Positions 1 through 9,598 of a stretch of 12,284 nucleotides of DNA are shown one piece after another. This stretch comes from Rodentolepis nana (Eukaryota > Platyhelminthes > Cestoda > Cyclophyllidea > Hymenolepididae). Every line of letters starts with the position of its first letter. Within the stretch, counting starts at the first letter, position 1. The notes below the pieces were generated by a model that had not been told where the DNA came from, searched no databases, and saw nothing but the letters and a program-made list of their open reading frames with translations. A program made the position numbers and the translations under genes. The stretch covers positions 1 through 12,284 of the forward strand of contig UZAE01001616.1 in assembly GCA_900617975.1 (NCBI GenBank), written 5' to 3'.

Positions 1-906
1 GACCAAGCGTTTGGCAGGACAGTGAAAGGCGGACGAGAGAGAGGAACGGAGGAAGGAGTTGGGAGGGGTCAGTACTGAGGGATGACAATCTGGATTGTCA
101 GGAGCAGACGAAATGAGACACGATAAGCTAGTTCGTCCATTGAGCAATTTTTGTTAATTGAAGGCCAATTTGTCGTTTGTGCAGTGATACAAGGCGATAG
201 AGGTTCATAAGAATGAGAGACTGAACAGGTCTGGTAACCAGAGCACACAAGAACCACAGTGGCGCATAATGGATTTCTTCAGAGTGCTTATAGACGATTT
301 AGATCAATAGAATACATATCAATAGTTGGTTTAAGCAGGATCCGGTGCATAGAGACCTAGAATTTGATAGCAACTTACAAGACATTTAGCACATTAACTC
401 ATCAAGTGGACAATAGGACATCATATGGCTAATTTTTTCACCAAGAGAGAAAATGTCCAATAAATTCGAAGCTGGTGGAGAGTTAACAAAATTTTTGACA
501 TACAGGTTTGTACTTGTATTTATAATTAAAATCGTTGCTGTCTCCGCATGAAGTTTGCCTATTTGAGGTAATTTGAAATGTTTGAAACTCTTTAATTTTT
601 GCAGTGACAGATTATCAGAGAGGTTGAGAAAGAGGACTACATAGGAGAAACTAGAGAAAGTAGGGGAAGGATCAGTGGCAGATGTTGGAGGCGAGAGTGC
701 CAAGTAGACATGTAGTCGAAATGTTGGTTGGAAATGTCATAATTTGATTTCGTCGTGATTAGTGCATATCCACCAAGGTTTGCGAATAATTCTTTTGGCA
801 GGCATTACAATATGCAATTTATCTTCACATTTTTCAAGTTTCAGTCTTGAAACTGAAACCTTGGTCAACTCCAAGTCAGTTAATCTAGTCAATTTGGTTA
901 TTTAAA
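1..906. other. Gene-free stretch; GC-richer, purine-rich left edge
   Basis: No coding region is supported here. The first 80 or so bases are purine-rich (GA runs) on the plus strand, so they read as a C/T-rich tract on the minus strand, and roughly the first 310 bases look less AT-rich than the rest of the window. Two minus-strand frames, at 69-257 and 386-703, are open but match no family I recognise, and neither shows a persuasive exon boundary. The stretch could be the edge of a gene, a UTR or an old transposable-element fragment continuing outside the window. Nothing visible decides between these. Confidence 0.4.
832..859. repeat. Two interleaved short inverted repeats
   Basis: Arms TTTCAAG (832-838) and CTTGAAA (846-852) pair perfectly, as do GTTTCAG (838-844) and CTGAAAC (853-859). 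The pairs alternate rather than nest, so only one hairpin, or a pseudoknot, could form at a time. Short arms like these arise readily by chance in AT-rich DNA, and no function is claimed. Confidence 0.4.
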
Positions 907-1065
907 TGTTGTGGGATACGTCATTGAATGCCTGCACTCCATGATTGGGAGGTGCGACCGTACAAACAGTGACCAAACATTAACCTCTGTTTGTTTAACC
1001 TAATCCGCCATCTTGATCATGATTAAGCTACCTGTGTGTACACTTTATTCACAATATACGTACTG

Positions 1066-1071
1066 AATAAA
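1066..1071 (+). promoter_or_regulatory. Polyadenylation signal AATAAA in the left LTR-like repeat
   Basis: The hexamer is conserved with its surroundings (GAATAAACGTGCTCCGTG) in the opposite-strand copy at 3271-3276. Conservation inside a retroelement repeat makes a real 3'-end signal more likely than a random hexamer in AT-rich DNA. No downstream cleavage site can be fixed. Confidence 0.4.
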
Positions 1072-1084
1072 CGTGCTCCGTGGT

Positions 1085-1268
1085 ACACGTCTGTTTCCTT
1101 TCATAGCTGGGCTATAGCTTAGCGCAACACGTCTGTTTCCTTTATAGCTGGGCTATAGCTTAGCTGAGTCTGGGAGTCTAGCTGTAGCTGGGGTATAGCT
1201 TAGCTGGTTCTGGGAGTCTAGCTAGATGTGGGCTATAGCTTAGTTGGTTCTGGGAGTCTAGCTAGATG
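1085..1268 (+). repeat. Tandem repeat A, units of about 40-42 bp
   Basis: The array starts with a 42-bp duplication (1085-1126, repeated from 1127) beginning ACACGTCTGTTTCC. Three diverged units follow at about 1145-1184, 1185-1226 and 1227-1268. Each contains a form of GGGCTATAGCTTAGCTGG followed by TTCTGGGAGTCTAGC. The related minus-strand repeat at 3129-3364 has a single unit, so the array most likely expanded in this copy. The unit is rich in AGCT and contains the palindrome GCTATAGC. Confidence 0.85.
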
Positions 1269-1292
1269 CAGGAGAATCTGCCACAGAGATTT

Positions 1293-1462
1293 CGGTCAGG
1301 CTTTACTAGCGTAGCAATCCGCTACAATGCAATCCGGTCAGGCTTTACTAAGGTAGCAATCCGTTACAATTCTCAACCGGTCTGGCTTTACTAAGGTAGC
1401 AATCCGCTACAAGTCTTTAACCAAGGCTTTACTAGTGTAGCCATCCGCTACAATGTCTTTTG
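1293..1462 (+). repeat. Tandem repeat B, four units of about 42-43 bp
   Basis: Units begin near 1293, 1335, 1378 and 1421. Each carries GGCTTTACTA, a variable dinucleotide, then GTAGC-ATCC-GCTAC-like sequence. Inside each unit GTAGC and GCTAC are inverted arms around a 5-nt loop, at 1311-1325, 1353-1367 (one weakened pair), 1396-1410 and 1437-1451. The opposite-strand element has one counterpart, at 3132-3146. As with repeat A, the array is an expansion specific to this copy. Confidence 0.85.
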
Positions 1463-2532
1463 TCCTGTTAACTTCCCACTTTAACTTCCCTAAAATTTAA
1501 AGTACGTATTAGTTCTCAATAGAGCCAAATTGGTTTAAAATGGCACAAACAGCAATAAGTTAATATTAAATGCTTAATTGTAAAAATAATTCTACATTTT
1601 TATAAATGTCGATAAGCAAAAAGAAATAAACACAAAATATTCCACATTACCTAAACAAGGCTAATTCTTGATTATTCCAAAACAATTATCAACAAGTAAA
1701 TATAATAAAATTTCGTTTTTTTTGAAAACTATTAAAAAACTCTTAAATTGAAATTCAAAACCACCTGTTGTCTCCCAATTAAATAGCTGCCTTTGAAAAA
1801 TACAGGAAATTTGTTATATTTGAGTAATTTAAAAAAAGTTACTTTAAACCAATACTATCTTTTGTTTAATTCCACTCACGGAAATTGAAATCTCAAAACT
1901 AAAAATAAATGCTCCATGCAAATGGGAGTGCATTTCCCGTTTCATTTTATGGACCTTTTACCATGCGCACTGTCATAACAATGTATTCAAAAGCATTTTT
2001 TTCAAAAAGTTCGACAAAAATAAGATCAAAGCTTACTTGATAACAAATGCCTTCCGAAGTCCTACTGAAGATTGTAGATACTGTCGGCTCAATCTATCTC
2101 AAACAATAGTTTAACATAGGTGGCATTTTATGAATCGTATGAAGGAATTAAAGTAGCGGTGAATTTTTTTTTCTATTTTAGGAGGACAACTGATTCTTAA
2201 AATTTCTCATTGCTCAAATCAGAGAATTTCCCACTCCCGGAAGGCAGAAAGATGATGAATGATTGTCAATGGGACGTTTCACCACATTTAGACATTTGGA
2301 AGTTTATTTTTAGCAAACCCAAGTTAAAATAATACCCAGAAGGAATAGATAAAGAATTCAAAATCATTTGCGTATTTCATAAGTGTGAAATTACATTACA
2401 CCAACTACCTGTGAACTTTTCGTTAAGCTAAATAATTGAATGATACATCCTGTCTATCTAGATTTTATGGTGCCCGTTACATTAATCCTATCTACTGACG
2501 TCTATGTTATTGAGCTAATTAGAAAATTTTAT

Positions 2533-2547
2533 ACGTTTAACAAACGT
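2533..2547. repeat. Short perfect hairpin
   Basis: ACGTTT (2533-2538) and AAACGT (2542-2547) are perfect arms around a 3-nt loop. It may be chance. Confidence 0.35.
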
Positions 2548-2600
2548 TTATATCACATTATCATACTTGTATTTATTGAGTGCACGCCTTTATTCTCCCT

Positions 2601-2616
2601 TTTACCTTCGGGTAAA
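2601..2616 (+). repeat. Hairpin with a C(UUCG)G-type tetraloop
   Basis: TTTACC (2601-2606) and GGTAAA (2611-2616) are perfect 6-bp arms around TTCG. In plus-strand RNA this is the unusually stable cUUCGg tetraloop. No T-run follows and no gene lies upstream, so it is not called a terminator. Confidence 0.45.
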
Positions 2617-3064
2617 TTGTTGTCATCTTGGTCAATATTCGGGGCATCACAGAAGGCAACAGTGAGCCACGAAAGGCTTTTAATTGTTACCTTAACAGGT
2701 CCAAAGGTCATAAAACTCCAAGGCGTATTTATAGTCTTTTGCTAACCAATTTGTTGAGGCTATAACGTTTACTAGTACTCACCATTTAAAATTTTTTTCA
2801 GAGTAATTGAAATTAGATTGCACTAGAAAGAAGAACCTATATCTAAAACCATCCTCATTTTCAAACATCTTAAGCGCTCTTTAATGAAAATTTCGAATGA
2901 CATGAAACGTGTTTAGTCTGTTAAAAAACAGATTTTCGATGTGATTAATATACATAAATAATTTTTCTAAGTAGGTCTTGAGAGATCTCGCCGTTAGGCA
3001 AAAGATATTTACTTATTGAAAAGGACAACCACACTATTTGACTCTAGTACTGTACTGATTTTGC

Positions 3065-3078
3065 AAGTACTAGTACTT
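3065..3078. repeat. 14-bp perfect palindrome
   Basis: AAGTACTAGTACTT reads the same on both strands. It is followed directly by TATATAAAG, a TATA-like stretch. It lies about 50 bp outside the recognisable end of the minus-strand LTR-like repeat. A binding site for a dimeric factor is possible but not shown. Confidence 0.5.
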
Positions 3079-3128
3079 ATATAAAGTATGATAGCTGAGC
3101 AGATATACAAAGACAAATTGGGCTTTAA

Positions 3129-3364
3129 GTTGCAGCGGATGGCTACTTTATTAAAGCCTGACTGACTCAGAAATCTCTGTGGCAGATTCTCCTGCATCTA
3201 GCTAGACTCCCAGAACCAGCTAAGCTATAGCCCAGCTATGAAAGGAAACAGACGTGTAGCACGGAGCACGTTTATTCAGTACGTATATTGTGGATAAAGT
3301 GTACACATAGGGAGCTTAATCATGATCAGGATGGCGGATTAGGGTAAATAAACAGAGGTTAATG
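3129..3364 (-). mobile_element. LTR-like repeat, right copy, inverted
   Basis: Read on the minus strand from 3364, this begins CATTAACCTCTGTTT and follows the left copy from its position 978, with about seven differences over the first 145 bases by eye. It then runs through one unit of repeat A and one unit of repeat B and ends near 3129. It probably shows the unexpanded arrangement of the family. It lacks the left copy's first 71 bases (907-977), so it is either truncated or the left copy's extra bases are not part of the element. No target-site duplication is evident. The opposite orientation to the left copy argues against the two being the LTRs of one intact retrotransposon; two independent insertions or a rearranged element fit better. 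Confidence 0.6.
3271..3276 (-). promoter_or_regulatory. Polyadenylation signal AATAAA in the right LTR-like repeat
   Basis: This is TTTATT on the plus strand, the exact counterpart of the 1066-1071 hexamer with conserved flanks. It would act on minus-strand transcripts only. Confidence 0.4.
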
Positions 3365-5497
3365 AGCTTTAGCTTGAAAATATTTGTTCGGATCATGAGA
3401 CAATAGTTTGTCTATAAGTAGGTTCCAAATTGAAAATTTGGAAGATTTGGTCTTAATAAGTGCTATTCAATGACAGATATCCTTTTAAGCCAATCAATTA
3501 TTTAATCATGAAGATTCAAATTGAATGAAGTATTTATGCTGCTTTATATTTGAGTTTAGCAAATGTTTGTTGCTCTCATCATGCAAGAAACCTAAATTAT
3601 ATAAACAGAAATCTGTGGATTCAAAGCGGTGTTTTAACTGCACTTTTTACAGAAACTAAAGATAATAAAAAATAGTTCTTTTCAGAAAGGAAAACCTAAA
3701 CCAGAAACATTTACTTGGCTCGTACGCAGCAAATTTTGATACATTCAATTTTAATTCCGCCATTTCCCTTTGATTTTTTCAGAAAGTCTCAATTTCATCA
3801 TACAAATAGAAATTTGTCTCTAATTATATTGTATAAACAGAGTTATACTTATTACAACAAGAAGGTTATTTAGGATCTACACCATATTGGGCTAAATATA
3901 TCCTACTTAAACCGACAACCTTTACCAGGTAATAAAATCAAGTGGTACTTAAGAGCCACACATTTGTTAAACAACTGGAATTAGGTGGATGGAGTTGGGA
4001 GAGGAATTCGAATTAGAAAAAAATACTGTTTCCTAAGAACTGATGAAAAATGGTATACTGAGAGGAACGGTATGGTTTCGACCTATTTGTGCAATTGTGC
4101 AAGTTTTCCACGGATGTCTGCAGATACTATTTAGCTAATTCCACAATGACACAAATAAATAGTTAAATTGAAACAAGTTCAAGAAATTGCATTTTAAAAT
4201 GAAGGAACAAAAATGAACGAGAATATGGAAATAGAATGGAGGATTAAGGCGAAATGAGCTCGTGTTTCTCTTTAGGGTCGAAAGTGAGCAGAGTAATTTC
4301 TGTCCTTCTAATGGTTTCGCAATTATTTTAGACTGTGATATCATCTAAAACTCATCTCTGCAATATATAACTTCTATTCCACTTAGCTCCCCTAATTGTA
4401 GGGATAATCACAATATGAAGTGAGCAAAGATTATCTCTGCAAACTTATGAGTTCGTTTTTCCTAAATAACCAGGCTGTGATATGCTTAAGTAGCTTATCT
4501 TAATATTGGCGGGAGAATGGAATAATTACTAGGTGAGCAAATAAAATTGAGTGCCGATTAAGACTTCTATAATTTACTTTTCATAAAGCCTTGCATGGAA
4601 TGAATGTGATTAGATATTGTCAAGATAAACATACAAATAGTTATTGTATATGCGCGAGTCCATTGTTCGACTGTCAGTTATGTCATGATAGTTCCATTTA
4701 TATTTCAGCCTCACTTTTAAGTCTTCAAATATACAAATGAATAGATATTAAATGACTAATATTTGCTCGAATTCTTCAAGGTAGAAAAACGACTAGTCCA
4801 TCAACTATATATCATCCAGTTTTATTACAATTATATGGCGAGTTTTAAGACCCAGAATCTTTGAGAACATTGACAAAAATCATTAGTGTTTGTATTAGAG
4901 GCTTTTGCAAATAGGCATCAGTTAAAAGAAAACTAATTCAAATTCTCTGTTGCTCTTCGCCAAATGAAAGCTCTGACCAATGACGAAACGGCATAACTCC
5001 ATCAAGAGATAAATTGTCATTTTTCAATCTTGATTTAATAGTTTAAAAGTACTTGACAGAAAATAGTTTATGGAATGCAAACCTTTATTATAAAATGGTA
5101 TGTACCCAAAAATATCAATATTATCTATAAAGGAATTTGACTGGTTGGTAAAAATTAGGAAGCTATTGGACAAACGAGTATTGACAATGCGTTAACTTGC
5201 CATCCAACTTGGAAATTATACCAAGGAATTTTCAGTCATTAAGAATCCTTAATGCGTTTTTTGTCGATCAGATGATTTTAAGATATGATTGAAAATCTGT
5301 TTGTTTATGTTTTCTGTCATAAATAATAAAACTATATTAGTTCTATAATTAAATTGTTACATGCGAGGCAGCTTTTAGGATGTCTAGATGTACGCGCGAC
5401 TAAATTTCGCATATAGGCTAATTACCTTTATCGTCTTTTGAATAAATGTAAAAATAATATTTTAATGTCATGATATCTTGCTATTTCTCAAATGCAG
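3365..5497. other. Gene-free AT-rich stretch
   Basis: I see no coding region, RNA gene or clear mobile element. A minus-strand frame at 4135-4344 is short and of biased composition, and resembles nothing known to me. No tRNA-like B box with supporting stems was found by eye. Confidence 0.5.
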
Positions 5498-5647
5498 AGC
5501 CAAATTTGACAAAAGTGTTACACCATAAGGTGAAATTGAGCGAATTCCCATCACAAACTAATGACCAAAGAACTATCTTTAAGCTCGAAATGACTAATCA
5601 TTCCCTTACTTTTTTAAATATCCATATAAACAAAACTAAAATTGCAG
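5498..5647 (+). CDS. Weak candidate internal exon, unidentified product
   Basis: A 150-nt open stretch sits between an acceptor-like TTTCTCAAATGCAG (ending at 5497) and a donor-like CAG|GTAAGC (GT at 5648). The frame stays open throughout with matching phase at both ends (phase 1 in, phase 1 out), so it could be spliced in or out without shifting a frame. The 50-residue reading contains NLT, NHS and NKT sequons and matches no domain I recognise. Base composition is like the surroundings and no partner exon is identified. Splice-like sites flanking an open frame of this length occur by chance in AT-rich DNA, so this is a candidate only. Confidence 0.15.
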
Positions 5648-6095
5648 GTAAGCACTCAAGAATTATTGAAGGGTAATAATTTTTAGAAGCCATAAATATG
5701 ATTTTATTATATTTTAGCCCACACTTTTAAATTTATTCCACTTTATTCTTTGCGAAATGAAAATGGATGTTGTTCAATTGTGTGCCATTTGAATAAATTA
5801 GACACCACGCGCTTGTCAAGTAGATATAATCATCTTCTGAAATAGAAATACTCCTTTGAAATTCTAAACTCAGTTTACTTTTTGTCTCTGAAAGAAGTTT
5901 ATTATTTGAAAATGAATTTTTATCATTTATTACGGAAAAAAGTCGTGACTAGCAGTGTAGCAGTCTTCAAGACGGCTGGAAAAAACTGAAAATCGGAATC
6001 GTTATACAGCACGAATTAATCAGAGTGGATATGTACATTTTTACCTTCTCGTCTTAGTGGGTATTCTCAAATGCTTCCCCCTCTTGTCGTCACAG
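5648..6095. other. Gene-free stretch between the two exon-like segments
   Basis: AT-rich sequence with no gene or repeat that I can support. The two exon-like segments on either side show no evidence of belonging to one transcript. Confidence 0.4.
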
Positions 6096-6245
6096 TTTCA
6101 TAACGAACATGAACAAGCCAAGATAAAGATGCACATTCGTGAAGTTGAATGTGAAGTATGTGGAATAATTTTGAAATTTGAGCATTATCAAAATTTTAAG
6201 ATGGCTTATCAAATTAAATTCAATAATTCACTTGTTAGGCAATGA
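6096..6245 (+). pseudogene. Possible degenerate C2H2 zinc-finger exon fragment
   Basis: A pyrimidine-rich run ending CACAG at 6095 could be a splice acceptor. The frame that follows stays open for 49 codons to TGA at 6243-6245. It includes IKMHIREVECEVCG, which resembles the end of one C2H2 finger, a short linker, and the C-x2-C start of the next (Cys codons at 6150 and 6159). The downstream part, FKMAYQIKF, has Ala and Phe where the two zinc-binding His would be expected, and the spacing after the second Cys is longer than the usual 12 residues. If the resemblance is real, this is a decayed finger. There is no start codon, no second finger and no supporting neighbour, so chance similarity remains a serious alternative. 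Confidence 0.2.
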
Positions 6246-6566
6246 TAAAAAGAAGTTTTGAAAAATTACTGTCTTGAAGCGAACTCGATGGAGCTAAAAT
6301 TACTAGCTGAATATAGATTTACAACTTTCAATTTATTCTTGACTAGTTTTCCATTTCAAGCGAATTTTTAAAATCATTCATAGAAGTGGTTTTCATTTTC
6401 ATATTTGCGGTTAAGAATAACAAAATCGGTTTGCCGGCTTGAAGTAACATTCAGTTTGCCGATATTTTGATTTATGCTTTAGCATTGTTTGTAAAAAAGT
6501 ATTCTTCATTTATGGAATTTCTTGATTAAAGTAAGTTAAATTTAAATTTCCTGAGTACTTCTACAA

Positions 6567-6611
6567 TTGAATTAAAATTTTAATATATTTAAAATTGATT
6601 TTAAAATTCAA
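6567..6611. repeat. Nested AT-rich palindrome
   Basis: Outer arms TTGAATT (6567-6573) and AATTCAA (6605-6611) enclose inner arms AATTTTAA (6576-6583) and TTAAAATT (6589-6596) around TATAT. Bulged bases separate the outer and inner stems. It is a possible cruciform, but in such AT-rich DNA it may be chance. Confidence 0.4.
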
Positions 6612-9575
6612 TCAAAATTTCTGCAACAAATTGAAAACGAAAGTTCATTGGGAATTCTACTTTTTGTGTAAACAGAATGCATGCCAGAAAAATTCATATT
6701 GTTGAAAAATAGAGGTAATCCTGAAATCTGCGTCAAATATTAATAAAAGTTATAATTGTGTCAATTATTTATGTTAAGAGAGAATTGGCTGTAATTTGCG
6801 CATTGCAAGACATGTACCACCATAGTATTAATCAATTTAAAAAAATGGAAATGACCGCCAATGAAGACAATGTCCCGTAGAGATCATTGTTCAAAATAAT
6901 TGAATTGAAAGTTATTACTTCCTTTTTGGCAAACTGAAACATCGATACGGCTATTAAACAAGTGAACTTCGAAGTAGAAAAATGAAAATCCCATTCGCCG
7001 GTTTGCAATTGTATTTGACAGTTGATTTCAGAATTTAAAAGTGAAGAGAGGGTTTTGTTTGCTTTTGTCCAATCTAAAATATTAATACTTTTGGAATAAA
7101 TTACTTTGCTTAAATCTTCAGCACCATATTTAAAATAAACTGAAGGGTTACAAACAGGGGGTGATGTAAATTGAAATTTAATCCATTTTTATTTAATTTT
7201 AATTTACTTTTTTCTTTAAGCTCTCTTCATCATTTCGCATTTAAAATGATTATTCTCAACATTTAAGTTCACAATATCTCTCACATTGTGTTTTATAACT
7301 AGCCAGACCAATTTAATTTGAGGCAATCTCTGCACTTCCAGTCAATTAATATCATTAATAGTATCTATAGCACAACTTCCACATTCAGCTATGGCACATT
7401 TGAAAGCTGTTCTTGTCAAGATTTGAGCAAATGGAGGTAACTTTGAGTTATTTAACAAATGAATTGGAAATGAGTTAGATTATTGCGGATTTGAACACAA
7501 TAAACTTAATGAATGGGTGATTTCGGAGAATGAAAGAGCCATTATTTGTCATAATAAAAAGTTCTATATTTAAATTGTGTCCACAAAAACCTTGCATCAA
7601 ATTTTAATAAAAAATATTGTTTATTTTGAAGCAAGCCGTTTAAGGCCTATAAGAATCTTGGTATTTATACTTGGAATTGAACGTTAAGTTCAATAGATAT
7701 ATGAACTTAATTTTCTGTCATTTAACTTCTCATTTGGCCTTTATTAAGACTACTAATTCTTAGATTTAGGCAGGAGTAATAGGTTTGATTTATTTCAAAA
7801 ATGACCATATGTCAAACTATATTTACCTTTAAGGCTTGAGATCGGTGCTAAATGCCTGTCTGCTTAATTAGCCAATAATCGAAAATTCATTACATGAGAG
7901 TTTGAAAGCAGCGGTTGTCCTCAAGTGCAACGAAAATATTCAAAAAGGATTTTCGACCATAAGCCTTATTTGGAAACTTCACATTCAGTTTGTCATACAG
8001 GCTAGTACGTGTCTATGACAGTTTTTGAATCAGTGTAGGAGAGCATTTTGACATTTTTCGCTGTGGTTTGATGGGATGACTTATCAGACCTTGAAACAAG
8101 TCTATCATACAAGTGAGCATATATAATTTATTTTAGTACAGTGTTATGGTTAAGGTAAAAGTTAATATGTAGTGTGCGAGGAATCACTTCAGTCAATTAC
8201 CAATCTATTATGATGACGATTGTAAGGGCGTTAATTGTCAAACGAATCAAAAAGTAATAAGTTGAGATGTTTCCTGTTGGTAAATTAAATGTTAATTATG
8301 AAACAAATTGGTTAAAATCTCTATCGTGTTTATTTAATGGAAAATATTTGAGCATTTTTTGAACTAAGCATTTTCATTGCAACGATGAATGCAAGTCATA
8401 ATCTTTCAACTTACTGAAAGTTTTAGAATCACTTTTGAAGGATGAATATTTCGCCACCATGTTGTTCGTCGAAATTGATCATTAAATATGCACCTAAATT
8501 GAAAGTCACTTATCTACCCCCTTAATTTAGTCCAATAGGAGTAGAGAATAAAAATCGGGTCGACTTAGGAGTGCATTTCATTCACGTGTTAGATTCATCT
8601 GAGTTTTCATAAAATTTTGTTTCAAAGATGCCTCGCTTCAATAAAGTCATCGATTGAAATATAAATTGACTTGTAGCTTTAGTTGTTCTAGCAGTATTGA
8701 GTCCACAAAAATTTTGTAAATGGTTTTCCCATTTATTTTGAAATAACTCAGCAAATTGTGGATTAATTTACAGCCACAAGATTTTCAACAACTTCTTCCA
8801 CTCTAATGATTATATTTGAAATAAAACCATATTAAAAGTGGGCATTTTGGGATGTTATTCGTGAATTAAAATAAGCTAATTTATTATTTTATTTCTTAAT
8901 GGCATAATTGAAACCTAAATCCAGTTTGTTAAATATTAACACCCTGTAACATGAGAATGCATAAGGATTAGTACGATTTGAACACATCCCATTTTGAGTG
9001 AATTCCTGTAAACTCTCCAATGTAAAGTTAACTTACCTTGTAGCTCCATTTAGTTCATTGGTAATTTCATTCTGAAAACCACCAATGAAATATAATTCAT
9101 AATTATTATTTAACTTTTCATATTTTAACTACGGCATATAAGAACAGGATGCCGAATAAAGTAAACCTCTGGTTAGGACGACATAAATAGCACCTTTACT
9201 TGGAAACCTAATGAGCTATTTTAATATTTCTCACCTATTGCCTAGTAGATAAACATCATAGCATAGAAAATTATAGCGCATCCAGCATAGTAATAACTCA
9301 GCCCAATTCCCATGATTATTTAGCCCAAATGAATTATATATTCGTCTGTTACTAATTGATTGCGATCAAAATTAGTAATGCAGGGAAAATAGCTTTGCTA
9401 ACAAGAGCAACAACTACTATCACTTGCATGGTAAATAGATGTTTCCTGCTAAATTAATCTAAGCCAACCTCTTCATATTTTCCGATCCACCAACAATATT
9501 AGTGTCATAGAGTCTAACAAGTGGCCGATAAAAGACAAGAAATCTGTTCAAATAATTAAAAAGAGCCAATAAAAT

Positions 9576-9598
9576 CTGAGTACTTGCAGAGTACTGAG
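9576..9598. repeat. Short inverted repeat
   Basis: CTGAGTACT (9576-9584) and AGTACTGAG (9590-9598) pair at eight of nine positions around a 5-nt loop. It lies about 180 bp upstream of the first ribozyme-bearing element and outside its target-site duplication. Confidence 0.35.

Larger units (their letters stand above)
907..1462 (+). mobile_element. LTR-like repeat, left copy, with internal tandem expansions
   Basis: This block resembles the reverse complement of 3129-3364. From 978 to 1122 the two agree at all but about seven of 145 positions by eye, so they are copies of one dispersed family. The similarity continues, interrupted by extra tandem units in this copy, to about 1324. Upstream, 907-977 is absent from the other copy. 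It starts TGTTGTGGGATACG, which is a plausible LTR start, but no target-site duplication is visible to prove that end. An AATAAA at 1066 lies in both copies, as expected of an LTR or a retroelement 3' region. No reverse transcriptase, integrase or other coding part is present nearby. A solo or fragmentary LTR plus leader is the favoured reading; a foldback or Penelope-type fragment is possible. The family is not recognised. Confidence 0.6.
1463..3128. other. Gene-free AT-rich spacer between the inverted LTR-like repeats
   Basis: I see no gene in this 1.7-kb spacer. A plus-strand frame at 2440-2745 (101 codons, hydrophobic first half) matches no family I know and has no supporting context. Small palindromes are listed separately. 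There is no sign of a reverse transcriptase, transposase or other mobility gene that would make the two flanking repeats the ends of one element. Confidence 0.5.

Noticed and set aside
386..703. 105-codon open frame on the minus strand
   Set aside because: No recognisable domain, no supporting splice or promoter context, and a composition (Ser, Leu, Asn, Phe) expected of a chance frame in AT-rich DNA.
907..1129. Complete solo LTR bounded by TGTTG and CAACA
   Set aside because: The CAACA end falls at the junction of the 42-bp tandem duplication and is absent from the right copy, and no target-site duplication flanks the interval. The matching termini are probably coincidental.
2440..2745. 101-codon open frame on the plus strand
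   Set aside because: No family resemblance; its hydrophobicity comes from T-rich codons, and a palindromic hairpin lies in the middle. Treated as chance.
3009..3197. 62-codon open frame on the minus strand
   Set aside because: Its first half is the inverted LTR-like repeat and the rest runs into unrelated sequence. Mentioned only as the frame shared with the left copy.
4640..4720. tRNA-like fragment around TGTTCGACTGTC
   Set aside because: No matching acceptor, D-arm or anticodon stems could be assembled on either strand.
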